A DNA stretch of 64,000 nt from Pseudomonas poae (GCA_004000515.1 CP034537.1:2928001-2992000); one strand, 5' to 3'. Shown: positions 29,150-38,599, numbered from the stretch's first letter. Notes: generated by a model not told the origin, from the letters alone. Made by a program: numbers and translations.

Positions 29150-29832
29150 GCCAAGGATCAGCCGCTATGAACAGCCCCCAACCGACCGTGTCCATGGCGG
29201 ACAAAGTTGCCCTGATCGACAGCCTCTGCGCCAAGGCGCGGATCCTGCCGGTGATCACCATCGCCCGCGAACAGGACATCCTGCCGCTGGCCGATGCCCT
29301 GGCCGCAGGTGGTTTGACTGCATTGGAAGTGACCCTGCGTTCGCAGTTCGGCCTCAAGGCCATTCAGGTATTGCGCGAGCAACGCCCGGAACTGTGCACC
29401 GGTGCCGGTACCGTGCTGGACCGTCATATGCTCGAAGCAGCCGAAGTGGCCGGTTCGCAGTTTATCGTCACCCCGGGCATTACCCGCGACCTGCTGGAAG
29501 CCTCGGTACACAGCCCGATCCCGCTGCTGCCGGGCATCAGCAATGCCTCGGGCATCATGGAAGGCTATGGCCTGGGGTATCGCCGCTTCAAGTTGTTCCC
29601 GGCTGAAGTCAGCGGCGGCGTGGCGGCGATCAAGGCGCTGGGTGGCCCGTTTGGCGAAGTGAAATTCTGCCCAACCGGCGGCGTCGGCCCGGCCAACATC
29701 AAGAGCTACATGGCGTTGAAAAACGTGATGTGCGTGGGCGGTAGCTGGATGCTCGACCCGGAATGGGTCAAGAACGGCGACTGGGGCCGTATCCAGGAAG
29801 TCACCGCCGAGGCGCTGGCGCTGCTGGATTGA
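29146..29832 (+). CDS. eda: KDPG/KHG aldolase Eda
   Basis: Cleaves 2-keto-3-deoxy-6-phosphogluconate to pyruvate and glyceraldehyde-3-phosphate, closing the Entner-Doudoroff route. The Schiff-base lysine is in RRFKLFPAE (about residues 147-155), the catalytic Glu in LEVTLRS (about 63-69), and the phosphate loop is PTGGV. ATG at 29146 overlaps the pgl stop by four bases; MNSPQPTVSMADKV at 29167 is an alternative start. About 228 residues, of normal length. Confidence 0.95.
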   Translation: MSQGSAAMNSPQPTVSMADKVALIDSLCAKARILPVITIAREQDILPLADALAAGGLTALEVTLRSQFGLKAIQVLREQRPELCTGAGTVLDRHMLEAAEVAGSQFIVTPGITRDLLEASVHSPIPLLPGISNASGIMEGYGLGYRRFKLFPAEVSGGVAAIKALGGPFGEVKFCPTGGVGPANIKSYMALKNVMCVGGSWMLDPEWVKNGDWGRIQEVTAEALALLD

Positions 29833-29875
29833 TCTGATTTAACGAATCGTTGTTGCTGTGCTTAACGGCATTTTT

Positions 29876-29908
29876 GCGGCGCACTTGGTCGGTGTGCCGC
29901 TTTTTTTT
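29876..29908 (+). terminator. Rho-independent terminator of the zwf-pgl-eda operon
   Basis: GCGGCGCAC and GTGTGCCGC arms with a seven-base loop, then eight T. It lies 44 bases after eda. Confidence 0.9.
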
Positions 29909-29940
29909 GCCTGCAGAAAACTTCGAAATGCACGCCGATC

Positions 29941-30036
29941 AAATGTGGGAGCTGGCTTGCTCGCGAAAGCGGTGGTTCAGTTGACTCATCAGGTGACTGA
30001 TACACCGCCTTCGCGAGCAAGCCCGCTCCCACATTT
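29941..30036. repeat. REPIN, GCTTGCTCGCGAA variant
   Basis: AAATGTGGGAGCTGGCTTGC ... GCAAGCCCGCTCCCACATTT, with inner TCGCGAAAGC / GCCTTCGCGA. It lies between convergent eda and the aminotransferase gene. Confidence 0.85.
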
Positions 30037-31210
30037 TTAATCTGTGTTCAGTTCGGTAATGGCGTTGACCAACACACCGATATCCGCCGCCGACGTCACC
30101 AACCCCGGTGTCACCCGAATACAGGTGCCAAACGCTGCGCCGGTACGTGTGGTGGTGAACAGGTTGAAGTCCTTGAGCAGTCGATCTGCCATCACCTGCT
30201 GATCTCGTCCTGTAAACGTGAACCCTGTGATCCCGCAATACAGCCTTGGATCATCCGACGTCAGCACCTCAATCCCCGGCAACGAGCGCACCTGGCTTAC
30301 CCAGAGATTGCGCAGGTGATTCACCCGTGCCCCTTTGGCTGCCGAGCCACCCAAGGCGCGGTGTTCTTCAAACACCAGTGGCAAGGTCATCAGTGCCGGA
30401 AAGTTCGGCGTGCTGTAGGACGTGCGGGCGCGCACGTCCGTAATGGGGTAGTGAAACTCGCCCATGTCCGGGTCGATATCGGCCAGGCGCTCAGGGGCGA
30501 TGTACAAAAAGCCCAGGGTCAGCGGTGCACCGATCCACTTGTGCAGGTTGAAGCCGGCAAACTGGATGCCCAGCTCGGCGAGGCTGAACTCGATCTGGCC
30601 CAGGGCGTGAGCGCCATCGAGGATCACGTCGACATCATGCGCGCGTGCCGCTTTGGCAATCGCCTCGACCGGCATCACCAGGCCGGTGCGATGGGTGACG
30701 TGGGTCAACGCCATCAGCTTGAGGCGGGGGTATTGCTCAAATGCATCGCGATAGGTTTGCAACAGGCTGTCGAAAGTGGCCGGGTGTGTGGGGCAGTTCG
30801 ATCACCTCCACCCCTCGCACGCCAGCCAACCAGCGCATGGCGCCTTTGACCGTGTCGTACTCCAGGTCGCTGATCAACACTTGGTCGCCCGGCTGCAGGC
30901 GGTTGTAGTTACGGATCAGCGACTGCAAGGCTTCGGTGGCGTTGCGGGTGAAGGCGACCGCCTCGGGGTCGACGTCGATGAGTTCGGCCAGTTGGCGACG
31001 GATCTCGACGTTTTCGCCTGTTTCGAAACGCTGACGCACATACAGCGAGTTGCTGCGGTTGATAAACGCCACGTACTCCAGGTACTGGGCGCGCACAGCA
31101 CGGCTCATGCGCCCGAAGTAGCCGTTTTCCAGGTTGATCGGGCCGGGCTCCAGCTCATAGCGCTGGGCGATGGCGTGCCAGTGGTGTTCGTTATCAGCAT
31201 TCCTTGGCAT
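30037..31210 (-). CDS. Class V aminotransferase (isopenicillin-N-epimerase-like), one frameshift
   Basis: When joined, about 390 residues of the PLP-dependent class V fold. It starts MPRNADNEHHWHAIAQRYEL; NATEALQSLIRNY is the cofactor-phosphate region, VDVILDGAHALGQIEF carries the PLP-binding Asp/His, and NLHKWIGAPLTLGFLY carries the Schiff-base Lys. The frame is broken at the GGG of 30782-30784; removing one base gives HTPATFDSLLQTYRDAFEQ. The same frame continues upstream into a DUF3820 protein; I treat that as an artefact (see the next gene). Substrate unknown; homologues include cysteine desulfurase-like and epimerase-like enzymes. Confidence 0.8.
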
Positions 31211-31238
31211 GGCGAGGCTCTTAACGGCGAGGGCAGGT

Positions 31239-31456
31239 TTACCGTGTTTTACACGCAGAGGTTCGAGCAGTTCGGACAGACCGTTGTGGTCGATTTCCTG
31301 CATCAGTGCCAGCAGGCCGCCCAGTTCACCGTGGGGAAACCCTTCACGGGCGAACCAATTCAGGTAGGGGCCGGGCAGGTCGGCGATGATCCTTCCCTTG
31401 TACTTGCCGAAGGGCATTTCGCGGGTGATCAGCAGTTCGAGTTTTTCCGGGTTCAT
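31239..31456 (-). CDS. DUF3820 (QSregVF_b) family protein, apparently fused downstream by a frameshift
   Basis: MNPEKLELLITREMPFGKYK opens a short protein of the DUF3820 family, called a putative quorum-sensing-regulated virulence factor in Pseudomonas. Conserved MPFGKYKG and the WFAREGFPHGELG segment are visible. As read, the frame runs without a stop into the aminotransferase gene. One added A in the AAAA at 31247-31250 would give LRVKTR and a stop at 31239-31241, a 72-residue protein of usual family size, with a 28-base gap to the next start. A true fusion is the alternative. Confidence 0.7.
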
Positions 31457-31602
31457 GGGCTTCAAGCGATTGAGTCGAGGCCTTGGAAAATACAGGCATT
31501 CTGCATGAAGGCCAAATGACAGATCATGCAAATAACGTACATACAGATGGTTCAATAATTATTAAGTTACTGATAAATAAGGAAAATAATGTTTTCGAAA
31601 AC

Positions 31603-31620
31603 TTGGCACGGGCGCTGCAA
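31603..31620 (+). promoter_or_regulatory. Sigma-54 (RpoN) promoter upstream of the PA2169-family gene
   Basis: TTGGCACGGGCGCTGCAA: the -24 GG (31605-31606) and -12 GC (31617-31618) are exactly ten bases apart, and TTGGCAC is a perfect -24 element. Transcription would start near 31630, with the gene ATG at 31662. The upstream 31556-31600 stretch is AT-rich and could hold an activator site. Confidence 0.8.
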
Positions 31621-31661
31621 TCATTACGACAACCTTCTTAACCCGCACAAGGAATTAGAAA

Positions 31662-32129
31662 ATGACTGACATCAATAAAGAATCGATCTCCGTACTCAAC
31701 GACCTGATCGAGACCAGCAAAGACGGCCAGAAAGGTTTCGCCACCTGTGCTGAAGATATCAAGCATCCAGAGCTCAAAGCGTTGTTCGTCAAGCGCTCGG
31801 CCGACTGTGCAACCGCCGCTGCCGAGCTGCAAACCGCTGTACGTGCCTTGGGCGGCGATCCGGAAGAGTCCGGCAGTGTGGCCGGTGCCTTGCACCGTGG
31901 CTGGGTCGACGTGAAGTCGCTGGTTACCGGTAAAGACGAAGAAGCGGTGCTGAACGAAGCCGAGCGCGGTGAAGACCACGCCCTGAAGGCTTACAAGGAA
32001 GCGATCGAGAAGATCAACAAGCACAACCTGCTGGGTATCCGCGACCTGGTAGAGCGTCAGTTCCACGGTGCGCAACGCAATCACGACCAGGTGAAAGCCC
32101 TGCGTAACCAGGCTCGCGCTCAGTCGTAA
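31662..32129 (+). CDS. PA2169-family (DUF2383) four-helix-bundle protein
   Basis: A 155-residue acidic, fully helical protein (SVLNDLIETSKDGQKGF...). The DUF2383/PA2169 family has a ferritin-like fold whose role is not established; stress or envelope expression has been proposed. There is no signal peptide or metal motif I can assign. It is expressed alone from a sigma-54 promoter and followed by a REP palindrome at 32151. The intergenic region and the good ribosome site (AAGGAA) support the ATG at 31662. Confidence 0.85.
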   Translation: MTDINKESISVLNDLIETSKDGQKGFATCAEDIKHPELKALFVKRSADCATAAAELQTAVRALGGDPEESGSVAGALHRGWVDVKSLVTGKDEEAVLNEAERGEDHALKAYKEAIEKINKHNLLGIRDLVERQFHGAQRNHDQVKALRNQARAQS

Positions 32130-32150
32130 GTCCGGTGCTGTAAAGCTGTA

Positions 32151-32186
32151 AAATGTGGGAGGGGCAGCAAGCCCCCTCCCACATTT
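32151..32186. repeat. Short REP-type palindrome
   Basis: AAATGTGGGAGGGG, seven-base loop, CCCCCTCCCACATTT. It is 21 bases after the PA2169-family gene and may also act as its terminator. Confidence 0.75.
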
Positions 32187-32212
32187 GTGCTGTGTAAAAC
32201 TTTAGATCGAGA

Positions 32213-32683
32213 TCAGCCGATGGTGATCGGCGGCAACTCGGTCAAGGTAACTTCCTGCTGTTTACGCGGCGCCAGAATCTCCGCTTCACCGTCAACCACC
32301 AACTCATCGCGCTGGTTGAACACACGCGTGGCGATGCGCACACGAAACTTCGGCAGCTTCTCGAGGATTTCCAGGCGCACGGTCAGGGTGTCACCGATTT
32401 TCACTGGTTTCTGGAAGCTCATCTGCTGGCCGATGTAGATCGTGCCCGGCCCAGGCAGCTCGCACGCAACGGCTGCGCTGATCAAGGCGCCGCTGAACAT
32501 ACCGTGGGCGATACGCTCCTTGAACATGGTGGCCTTGGCGTACTCGGCGTCCAGGTGCACCGGGTTGTGGTCACCGGACATCGCGGCGAACAGCTGGATA
32601 TCGCGCTCTTCCACCAATTTGCTGTAGCTGGCGGTCTGGCCGACTTCGAGGGCTTCGTACGGGGTGTTGGTTACCTGGGTCAT
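32213..32683 (-). CDS. MaoC-family (R)-specific enoyl-CoA hydratase
   Basis: A 156-residue single hot-dog protein with the hydratase-2 motif SGDHNPVHLD (about residues 36-45), where Asp and His are catalytic, and the AHGMFSGAL segment. It hydrates enoyl-CoA to (R)-3-hydroxyacyl-CoA, as PhaJ does, linking beta-oxidation to polyhydroxyalkanoate or other lipids. It neighbours a lysophospholipase-like gene and the fadD pair, an order also found in P. aeruginosa (PA3302-PA3301-fadD2-fadD1). Confidence 0.88.
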   Translation of the reverse strand: MTQVTNTPYEALEVGQTASYSKLVEERDIQLFAAMSGDHNPVHLDAEYAKATMFKERIAHGMFSGALISAAVACELPGPGTIYIGQQMSFQKPVKIGDTLTVRLEILEKLPKFRVRIATRVFNQRDELVVDGEAEILAPRKQQEVTLTELPPITIG

Positions 32684-32737
32684 CTAAAGGTGCATCCTGT
32701 GGCTAATCGGTAATTTAATGGGCTGATTTTAAACAAA

Positions 32738-33682
32738 TTATTCGCAGCGAGTCGGCCTGCGCAAAGTCAGGGCCTGATCGAGCCACGTCAGCACATCCGC
32801 TGTGACTTCATCGCGGTTGGTTTCATTGAACACTTCGTGACGCGCCTGCGGGTAGATCTTCAATTGCAGGTGCTGGCAGCCGGCTTCGCGCAGGGCGTTG
32901 GCCAGGCTGGTGAGACGCTTGCCTTCACTCACCGGATCACATTCGCCGCCGGTCACCAGGATCGGCAAGCCCGGATCGATCTGGGCGAGATTGGACGCTT
33001 TGCTGATCTGCTGCAACCCGCCCAGCAAGTCGATCCACAGCTGGTTGGTGTAACGGAACCCGCACAGCGGGTCATTGATGTACTTATCGACTTCGGCCGG
33101 GTCACGGCTGAGCCAGTCGAACGCCGTGCGGTTGGGCTTGAACGCCTTGTTGAACGACCCGAACGACAGGAACTCGATCAACGCACTGCGCCCGCGTAGC
33201 CCCTGGCGTGCCCGCTCGATACGCGCGATCACCCGCGCGGCGCGGTACAGCGCCACCGGCTGGAAATTCGAACCGCTGAGCACCACCCCACTCAAGCTGG
33301 CGCTGTGGTGCAGCAGGTAAGCCTGAGCGATATAGCTGCCCATGCTGTGCCCGAGCAAAATGATCGGCAGCCCCGGTTGTTGATGGGCGATGTGCTGGTT
33401 GAGGCTGGCCAGGTCGCCGACCACTTTGTTCCAGCCATCCTGCTCGGCATACAGGCCCAGGGTGCCTTCGTCTGCAGTGCGGCCATGGCCGCGCTGGTCC
33501 AGCGCATATAAGCCGTAGCCCGCGCCACACAACGCTTCGGCCAGCCGCCCATAGCGTCCGCTGTGCTCGGCCATGCCATGGGACAGCATCACCAGGGCTT
33601 TGGCCGGGCCCTCTGGCATCCATTGATTGACGTACAGGCGGCTGCGGTCATTCGCGGTCAGCCAGAATGTGCTGTGGTTCAT
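32738..33682 (-). CDS. Alpha/beta hydrolase, monoacylglycerol lipase/lysophospholipase type
   Basis: A 314-residue serine hydrolase of the lysophospholipase family (Hydrolase_4). The oxyanion region is MLSHGMAEHSGRYG (about residues 32-45), the nucleophile elbow GHSMGSY (about 106-112), and the last third has GGECDPV (Asp) and QARHEVFNE (His) for the triad. ATG at 33682 gives MNHSTFWLTANDRSRLYV; the longer frame to 34150 is antisense to fadD2 and not credible. It could release fatty acids for the divergent fadD genes. Confidence 0.88.
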   Translation of the reverse strand: MNHSTFWLTANDRSRLYVNQWMPEGPAKALVMLSHGMAEHSGRYGRLAEALCGAGYGLYALDQRGHGRTADEGTLGLYAEQDGWNKVVGDLASLNQHIAHQQPGLPIILLGHSMGSYIAQAYLLHHSASLSGVVLSGSNFQPVALYRAARVIARIERARQGLRGRSALIEFLSFGSFNKAFKPNRTAFDWLSRDPAEVDKYINDPLCGFRYTNQLWIDLLGGLQQISKASNLAQIDPGLPILVTGGECDPVSEGKRLTSLANALREAGCQHLQLKIYPQARHEVFNETNRDEVTADVLTWLDQALTLRRPTRCE

Positions 33683-33890
33683 GGCGATTCCTTTGCTCAG
33701 GGTCGTTGCAGTGTATAGCGCATCCCAGGAAAGCGCCTGATCAGCGCAAGGCCGTGTAGGAAGATTCACGCAGTTAATGACGCTCTTTCCTGTATTTGCC
33801 TGTTTGGCCATAGCTGCTAACGTCCCCAAAGCTCCGCTTTTTATAAAGTCCAAAAGCGGCCGGACACATTCAGGTAAGAGGACAAGAATA

Positions 33891-35577
33891 ATGCAACCTG
33901 ATTTCTGAATGACAAACGCGCCGCGGGCGTTCCCAATGACATCGACCTCACGGCGTACAAGTCGGTGATCGAAGTCTTCGAGCGTTCCTGCAAGGCCTTT
34001 GCCGACCGTCCGGCGTTCAGCAACATGGGCATTACCCTGACCTACGCCGAGCTTGAGCGCCAAAGCGCGGCGTTTGCCGGCTACCTGCAACAGCACACCG
34101 ACCTCAAGCCCGGCGACCGTATCGCCGTGCAGATGCCCAACGTGCTGCATTACCCGATTGCCGTGTTCGGCGCCCTACGCGCCGGGTTGATTGTGGTCAA
34201 CACCAACCCGTTGTACACCCCGCGTGAGATGCGCCACCAGTTCAAGGATGCCGGCGTGCGTGCGCTGGTCTATCTGAACCTGTTTGGCTCGCGGGTGCAG
34301 GAGGTGTGCACTGACACCGAGATCGACTACCTGATCGAAGCCAAGATGGGCGACTTCATGCCTGCCGCGAAGGGCTGGCTGATCAACACGGTGGTCGACA
34401 AAGTCAAGAAGATGGTCCCGGCCTACAGCCTGCCACGCGCCGTGTCGTTCAAGCGTGCACTGCGCATGGGCGCGGGCCTGGGAGTAACCCGCCATCCGGT
34501 GAGCCTGGACGATATTGCCGTGCTGCAATACACCGGCGGCACCACGGGCTTGGCCAAGGGCGCGATGCTGACCCATGGCAACCTGGTGGCGAACATGCAG
34601 CAGGTACGCGCCTGCATGTCCCAGACGGGCGAGGACGGCCACCCGCTGATCAAGGAAGGGCAGGAGGTGATGATCGCGCCCCTGCCGCTGTACCACATCT
34701 ATGCATTCACCGCGAATTGCATGTGCATGATGGTGTCCGGCAACCACAACGTGCTGATCACCAACCCGCGGGACATTGGCGGCTTTATCAAGGAGCTGAA
34801 AAAGTGGCGGTTTACCGGGCTGCTGGGGCTCAACACGTTGTTTGTGGCGTTGATGGATCATCCGCAGTTCAAGACCCTGGATTTTTCTCACCTCAAGCTC
34901 ACCAACTCCGGCGGCACTGCCTTGATCAAGGCCACCGCCGAACGCTGGCAGCAAATCACCGGCTGTGCGATTGGCGAGGGTTATGGCCTGACCGAAACAT
35001 CGCCAGTCGCCAGCACCAACCCCTATGGCAATAAATCGCGGCTGGGCACCGTGGGCATTCCGGTGCCGGGCACGGCGATGAAGGTGATCGACGACCACGG
35101 CGTCGAGCTGCCCTGGGCGAGCGCGGAGAGTTGTGCATCAAGGGCCCGCAGGTAATGAAGGGCTACTGGCAGCAACCGGCCGCTACTGCTGACACCCTTG
35201 ATGCTGAAGGTTGGCTCAAGACAGGCGACATTGCCGTGATCGACGAGGATGGGTTTGTGCGCATCGTCGACCGCAAGAAGGACCTGATCATTGTGTCGGG
35301 CTTCAACGTGTACCCCAACGAAATCGAGGACGTGGTGATGGCCCACCCGGCGGTGGCCAACTGCGCGGTGATCGGAGTACCGGATGAGCGCACGGGAGAG
35401 GCGGTGAAGCTGTTTGTAGTGGCGCGTGCCGAGGGCGTGAGCCTTGAGGAGTTGAAGGCGTACTGCAAGACCAACTTCACGGGGTACAAGGTGCCCAAGC
35501 ATATTGTGCTGCGCGAATCGTTGCCGATGACGCCAGTGGGCAAGATCCTGCGCAGGGAGCTGCGCGACATCGCCTGA
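33891..35577 (+). CDS. fadD2: Long-chain fatty-acid-CoA ligase FadD2, two frameshifts
   Basis: When joined, about 562 residues of the ANL superfamily; it activates fatty acids to acyl-CoA at the inner membrane. [18 protein letters not shown] is the ATP-binding P-loop, GYGLTETSP the adenylate motif, and [20 protein letters not shown] the hinge. The frame breaks at 33906 (TTCTGAATG; one G missing, giving DFWNDKRAAG) and at about 35110-35114 (CTGCCCTGGG; one C missing, giving [11 protein letters not shown]). It shares most of its sequence with fadD1 395 bases downstream. It is divergent from the hydrolase gene. Confidence 0.92.
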
Positions 35578-35600
35578 CCTTGAATTGAAATGCAATAAAA

Positions 35601-35700
35601 CTGTGGGAGCGGGCGGAGCTGGCTTGCCTGCGATAGCATCACCTCGGTTTCGTCTGACGTACCGAGGTGCATGCATCGCAGGCAAGCCAGCTCCCACATT
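35601..35700. repeat. REPIN between fadD2 and fadD1
   Basis: CTGTGGGAGC...GGCTTGCCTGCGATAGCATC / GATGCATCGCAGGCAAGCC...GCTCCCACATT. It occupies part of the 394-base gap; the rest (35701-35971) is AT-richer, has a 7-bp palindrome ATCGCAT-CAA-ATGCGAT at 35923-35939 and a TGAGGAG ribosome site, and should hold the fadD1 promoter. Confidence 0.85.
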
Positions 35701-35971
35701 GTTATTTATTGATCTGTAAAGCCCGTTCCAGAGCCTTCCATGAGGCCATTTCAGGCCAGTTTAAAGTGTGACCAGATATTGTAGGACAGTCGTGATTATG
35801 ACTGTAGGGCCCGCTTTTGGCTCTAGGCGGCCTTTGGCAAAGCTGCTACTCTCGGCGCGCTTTGTGACATCTCGGCCTGCTTGAAAGCGCCAGACTCACC
35901 TAAAAAACATACACCAATAATAATCGCATCAAATGCGATGATGAATTCGCGTCGCTGAGGAGTGGGCTTCC

Positions 35972-37663
35972 ATGAACGAAGACTTTTGGAAGGATAAGTA
36001 CCCCGCCGGGATTGCTTCAGAGATCAATCCAGACGAGTATCCGAATATTCAGGCGGTACTGAAACAGTCCTGCCAGCGCTTCGCCAACAAACCGGCTTTC
36101 AGCAACCTGGGCAAGACAATCACCTACGGTGAGTTGTACGAATTGTCCGGCGCATTCGCCGCGTACCTGCAACAGCACACCGACCTGAAGCCCGGCGACC
36201 GCATCGCCGTGCAACTGCCCAATGTCCTGCAATACCCGGTCGCCGTATTCGGCGCCATCCGTGCCGGCCTGATCGTGGTCAACACCAACCCGTTGTACAC
36301 CGCGCGGGAAATGGAACACCAATTCAACGACTCCGGTGCCAAGGCTCTGGTCTGCCTGGCCAACATGGCCCACCTGGCGGAAAAGGTCGTACCCAAGACC
36401 ACCGTCAAGCACGTGATCGTTACCGAAGTCGCCGACCTGTTGCCGCCGCTCAAGCGCCTGCTCATCAACAGCGTCATCAAGTACGTGAAGAAGATGGTTC
36501 CGGCCTTTCACCTGCCGAACGCGATCAAGTTCAACGACGTGCTGGCCAAGGGGCACGGTCAACCGGTCAGCGACGCCAGCCCGGCCAGCAGCGATGTTGC
36601 GGTTCTGCAATACACTGGCGGCACCACCGGCGTGGCCAAGGGGGCGATGCTTACCCACCGCAACCTCGTCGCCAACATGCTGCAGTGCAAGGCGCTGATG
36701 GGCTCCAACCTCAACGAGGGCTGCGAGATCCTGATCACCCCGCTGCCGCTGTACCACATCTATGCGTTCACCTTCCATTGCATGGCGATGATGCTGATCG
36801 GCAACCACAACATCCTGATCAGCAACCCGCGCGACCTGCCGGCGATGGTCAAGGAACTGTCCAAGTGGAAGTTCAGTGGCTTTGTCGGCCTGAACACGCT
36901 GTTCGTGGCGCTGTGCAACAACGAGGCGTTCCGCAAGCTGGACTTCTCCGCGCTGAAGGTCACCCTGTCGGGCGGCATGGCCCTGCAACTGGCGGCCGCC
37001 GAACGTTGGAAAGCCGTGACCGGCTGTGGCATCTGCGAAGGCTATGGCATGACCGAAACCAGCCCGGTAGCCACGGTGAACCCGATCCAGAATATCCAGA
37101 TCGGCACCATCGGCATTCCGGTCCCGTCCACTGTCTGCAAGGTCATTGCCGACGACGGCACCGAGCTGGCGCTGGGCGAAACCGGTGAGCTGTGCGTCAA
37201 GGGCCCGCAAGTGATGAAGGGCTACTGGCAGCGCCAGGACGCTACCGACGAAATGCTCGACAGCGAAGGCTGGCTCAAGACCGGCGACATCGCCATCATC
37301 CAGCCAGACGGCTACATGCGCATTGTCGACCGCAAGAAGGACATGATCCTGGTCTCGGGCTTCAACGTGTACCCCAACGAACTGGAAGACGTGCTGGCAG
37401 GCCTGCCGGGCGTGCTGCAATGCGCGGCCATCGGTGTGCCGGACGAGAAATCCGGGGAACACATCAAGCTGTTTATCGTGGTCAAGCCAGGCGCCACCCT
37501 GACCAAAGACCAGGTGATGGAGCACATGCGCGCCAACGTCACTGGCTACAAGGTGCCTAAGGCCGTCGAATTCCGCGATGCGTTGCCGACCACCAACGTG
37601 GGCAAGATCCTGCGCCGTGAGTTGCGTGATGAAGAGCTGAAAAAGCTGGGCCTGAAAAAGTAA
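35972..37663 (+). CDS. fadD1: Long-chain fatty-acid-CoA ligase FadD1
   Basis: A 563-residue intact acyl-CoA synthetase. P-loop [18 protein letters not shown] is at about residues 212-229, GYGMTETSP at about 357-365, and [18 protein letters not shown] near 453-470; the C-terminal catalytic Lys is in [17 protein letters not shown]. It is close to FadD2 throughout. Pseudomonads use FadD1 mainly for long chains and FadD2 for shorter ones. Its own terminator follows at 37669. Confidence 0.95.
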   Translation: MNEDFWKDKYPAGIASEINPDEYPNIQAVLKQSCQRFANKPAFSNLGKTITYGELYELSGAFAAYLQQHTDLKPGDRIAVQLPNVLQYPVAVFGAIRAGLIVVNTNPLYTAREMEHQFNDSGAKALVCLANMAHLAEKVVPKTTVKHVIVTEVADLLPPLKRLLINSVIKYVKKMVPAFHLPNAIKFNDVLAKGHGQPVSDASPASSDVAVLQYTGGTTGVAKGAMLTHRNLVANMLQCKALMGSNLNEGCEILITPLPLYHIYAFTFHCMAMMLIGNHNILISNPRDLPAMVKELSKWKFSGFVGLNTLFVALCNNEAFRKLDFSALKVTLSGGMALQLAAAERWKAVTGCGICEGYGMTETSPVATVNPIQNIQIGTIGIPVPSTVCKVIADDGTELALGETGELCVKGPQVMKGYWQRQDATDEMLDSEGWLKTGDIAIIQPDGYMRIVDRKKDMILVSGFNVYPNELEDVLAGLPGVLQCAAIGVPDEKSGEHIKLFIVVKPGATLTKDQVMEHMRANVTGYKVPKAVEFRDALPTTNVGKILRRELRDEELKKLGLKK

Positions 37664-37668
37664 CCCAT

Positions 37669-37697
37669 AAAAAACCCCGCGAATGCGGGGTTTTTTT
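37669..37697 (+). terminator. Rho-independent terminator of fadD1
   Basis: AACCCCGC, loop GAAT, GCGGGGTT, with A and T runs outside. Confidence 0.92.
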
Positions 37698-37730
37698 GCC
37701 CGCTGATTCCTTTGATTGGAATGCAATCCA

Positions 37731-37820
37731 ATGTGGGAGCTGGCTTGCCTGCGATAGCGGTTCTTCAGTCACTGTTGGGCTGGCTGATGCACCGCTATCG
37801 CAGGCAAGCCAGCTCCCACA
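37731..37820. repeat. REPIN, GGCTTGCCTGCGATAGC family
   Basis: ATGTGGGAGCTGGCTTGCC...GGCAAGCCAGCTCCCACA with inner GCGATAGCGGT / ACCGCTATCGC. It lies between the convergent fadD1 and the next gene. Confidence 0.85.
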
Positions 37821-37835
37821 GTTTTGACCGAGTCG

Positions 37836-38213
37836 TTACAAAGCGAAGTGCGCGAAGCTCACGTTAGCGCCTGCTGGACGCACATCCTTCAAGAACGAAT
37901 CCTTATCCGCACTCAGCTCCAGGGTAATCTCCGGCTTGCGCTTGCCGGCATTGCGCACCACTAACCCTTCGATGTGCTCACGCAGGAATGCCGTCGGCAC
38001 CTTCAGGTGCAGCAACTGGTCGGTCTCGGCGTTGTGCATCAACAAGTGAATCCACTCGTACTGGCCCACGGCAATACGGCCCACCGGCAGGTCGAACCAC
38101 CAGATGTTGCGCTTGCGGTCCAGGTCGGTGAAGTGGCAGTTGTTGACGCCGAGTACGGCACCGCCCAGTTCGGTGTTTCTGCGGGCGATGGCCTGTGCTT
38201 TATTGAGTTTCAT
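37836..38213 (-). CDS. Conserved-type hypothetical protein, 125 residues
   Basis: Starts MKLNKAQAIARRNTELGG at 38213, downstream of a ribosome site; the longer frame to 38285 has no support. The sequence is mixed alpha/beta with many charged residues (FTDLDRKRNIWWFDLPVGRI). There is no signal, membrane segment or motif I recognise. It is next to fadD1 but transcribed towards it. A cytosolic protein of unknown role. Confidence 0.7.
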   Translation of the reverse strand: MKLNKAQAIARRNTELGGAVLGVNNCHFTDLDRKRNIWWFDLPVGRIAVGQYEWIHLLMHNAETDQLLHLKVPTAFLREHIEGLVVRNAGKRKPEITLELSADKDSFLKDVRPAGANVSFAHFAL

Positions 38214-38413
38214 AACCTTCCTACGGGATCTGTTATTCAGCGTTATAGCCTGAATGTGCCGGGCATTCTCGTGGGTTGGCTGCAAAACATAAAGCCAAAC
38301 CTGCGACCGGCGATGAAATGCGTATCGAAAATAATTGAAACTCTGCCGAACCGCCCCGGGTCAATCTCTAGGTAATGACCAAAAACCCTTGATTGTTCTT
38401 CTGGAGAAATACC

Positions 38414-38599
38414 ATGGGCAGCACAGCGGATAAGGCAAAAGGTTTGAAAGACGAGGCCGTCGGCAACATCAAGCAAGGCGTCGGCAAAGTCACCGGTAAC
38501 GACAAACTGCGCGCTGAAGGCGTGGTGCAGGAAAAGAAAGGCCAGGTCGAAAAGGCCGTCGGCGACACCAAGGACGCAGTGAAGAAAGCGACCAAGTAA
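38414..38599 (+). CDS. CsbD-family stress protein
   Basis: A 61-residue Lys/Gly/Asp-rich hydrophilic protein, [20 protein letters not shown]..., with the CsbD repeat pattern ([42 protein letters not shown]). CsbD proteins are induced by general stress; the mechanism is unknown. A GGAGA ribosome site precedes the ATG at 38414. It has its own terminator at 38621. Confidence 0.9.
   Translation: MGSTADKAKGLKDEAVGNIKQGVGKVTGNDKLRAEGVVQEKKGQVEKAVGDTKDAVKKATK

Noticed and set aside
29941..30036. CRISPR-like repeat
   Set aside because: The repeats are inverted pairs with no regular spacers; the same sequence is scattered singly across the window, as REP elements are.
32738..34150. 470-residue version of the hydrolase with extra N terminus
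   Set aside because: The extra 156 residues are antisense to fadD2; the family starts at the ATG at 33682.
35923..35939. 7-bp palindrome before fadD1 as an operator
   Set aside because: It does not match the PsrA or FadR sites I know; kept only as a note in the gap description.
36017..37726. 569-residue frame antisense to fadD1
   Set aside because: Composition of a shadow frame; fadD1 is unambiguous.
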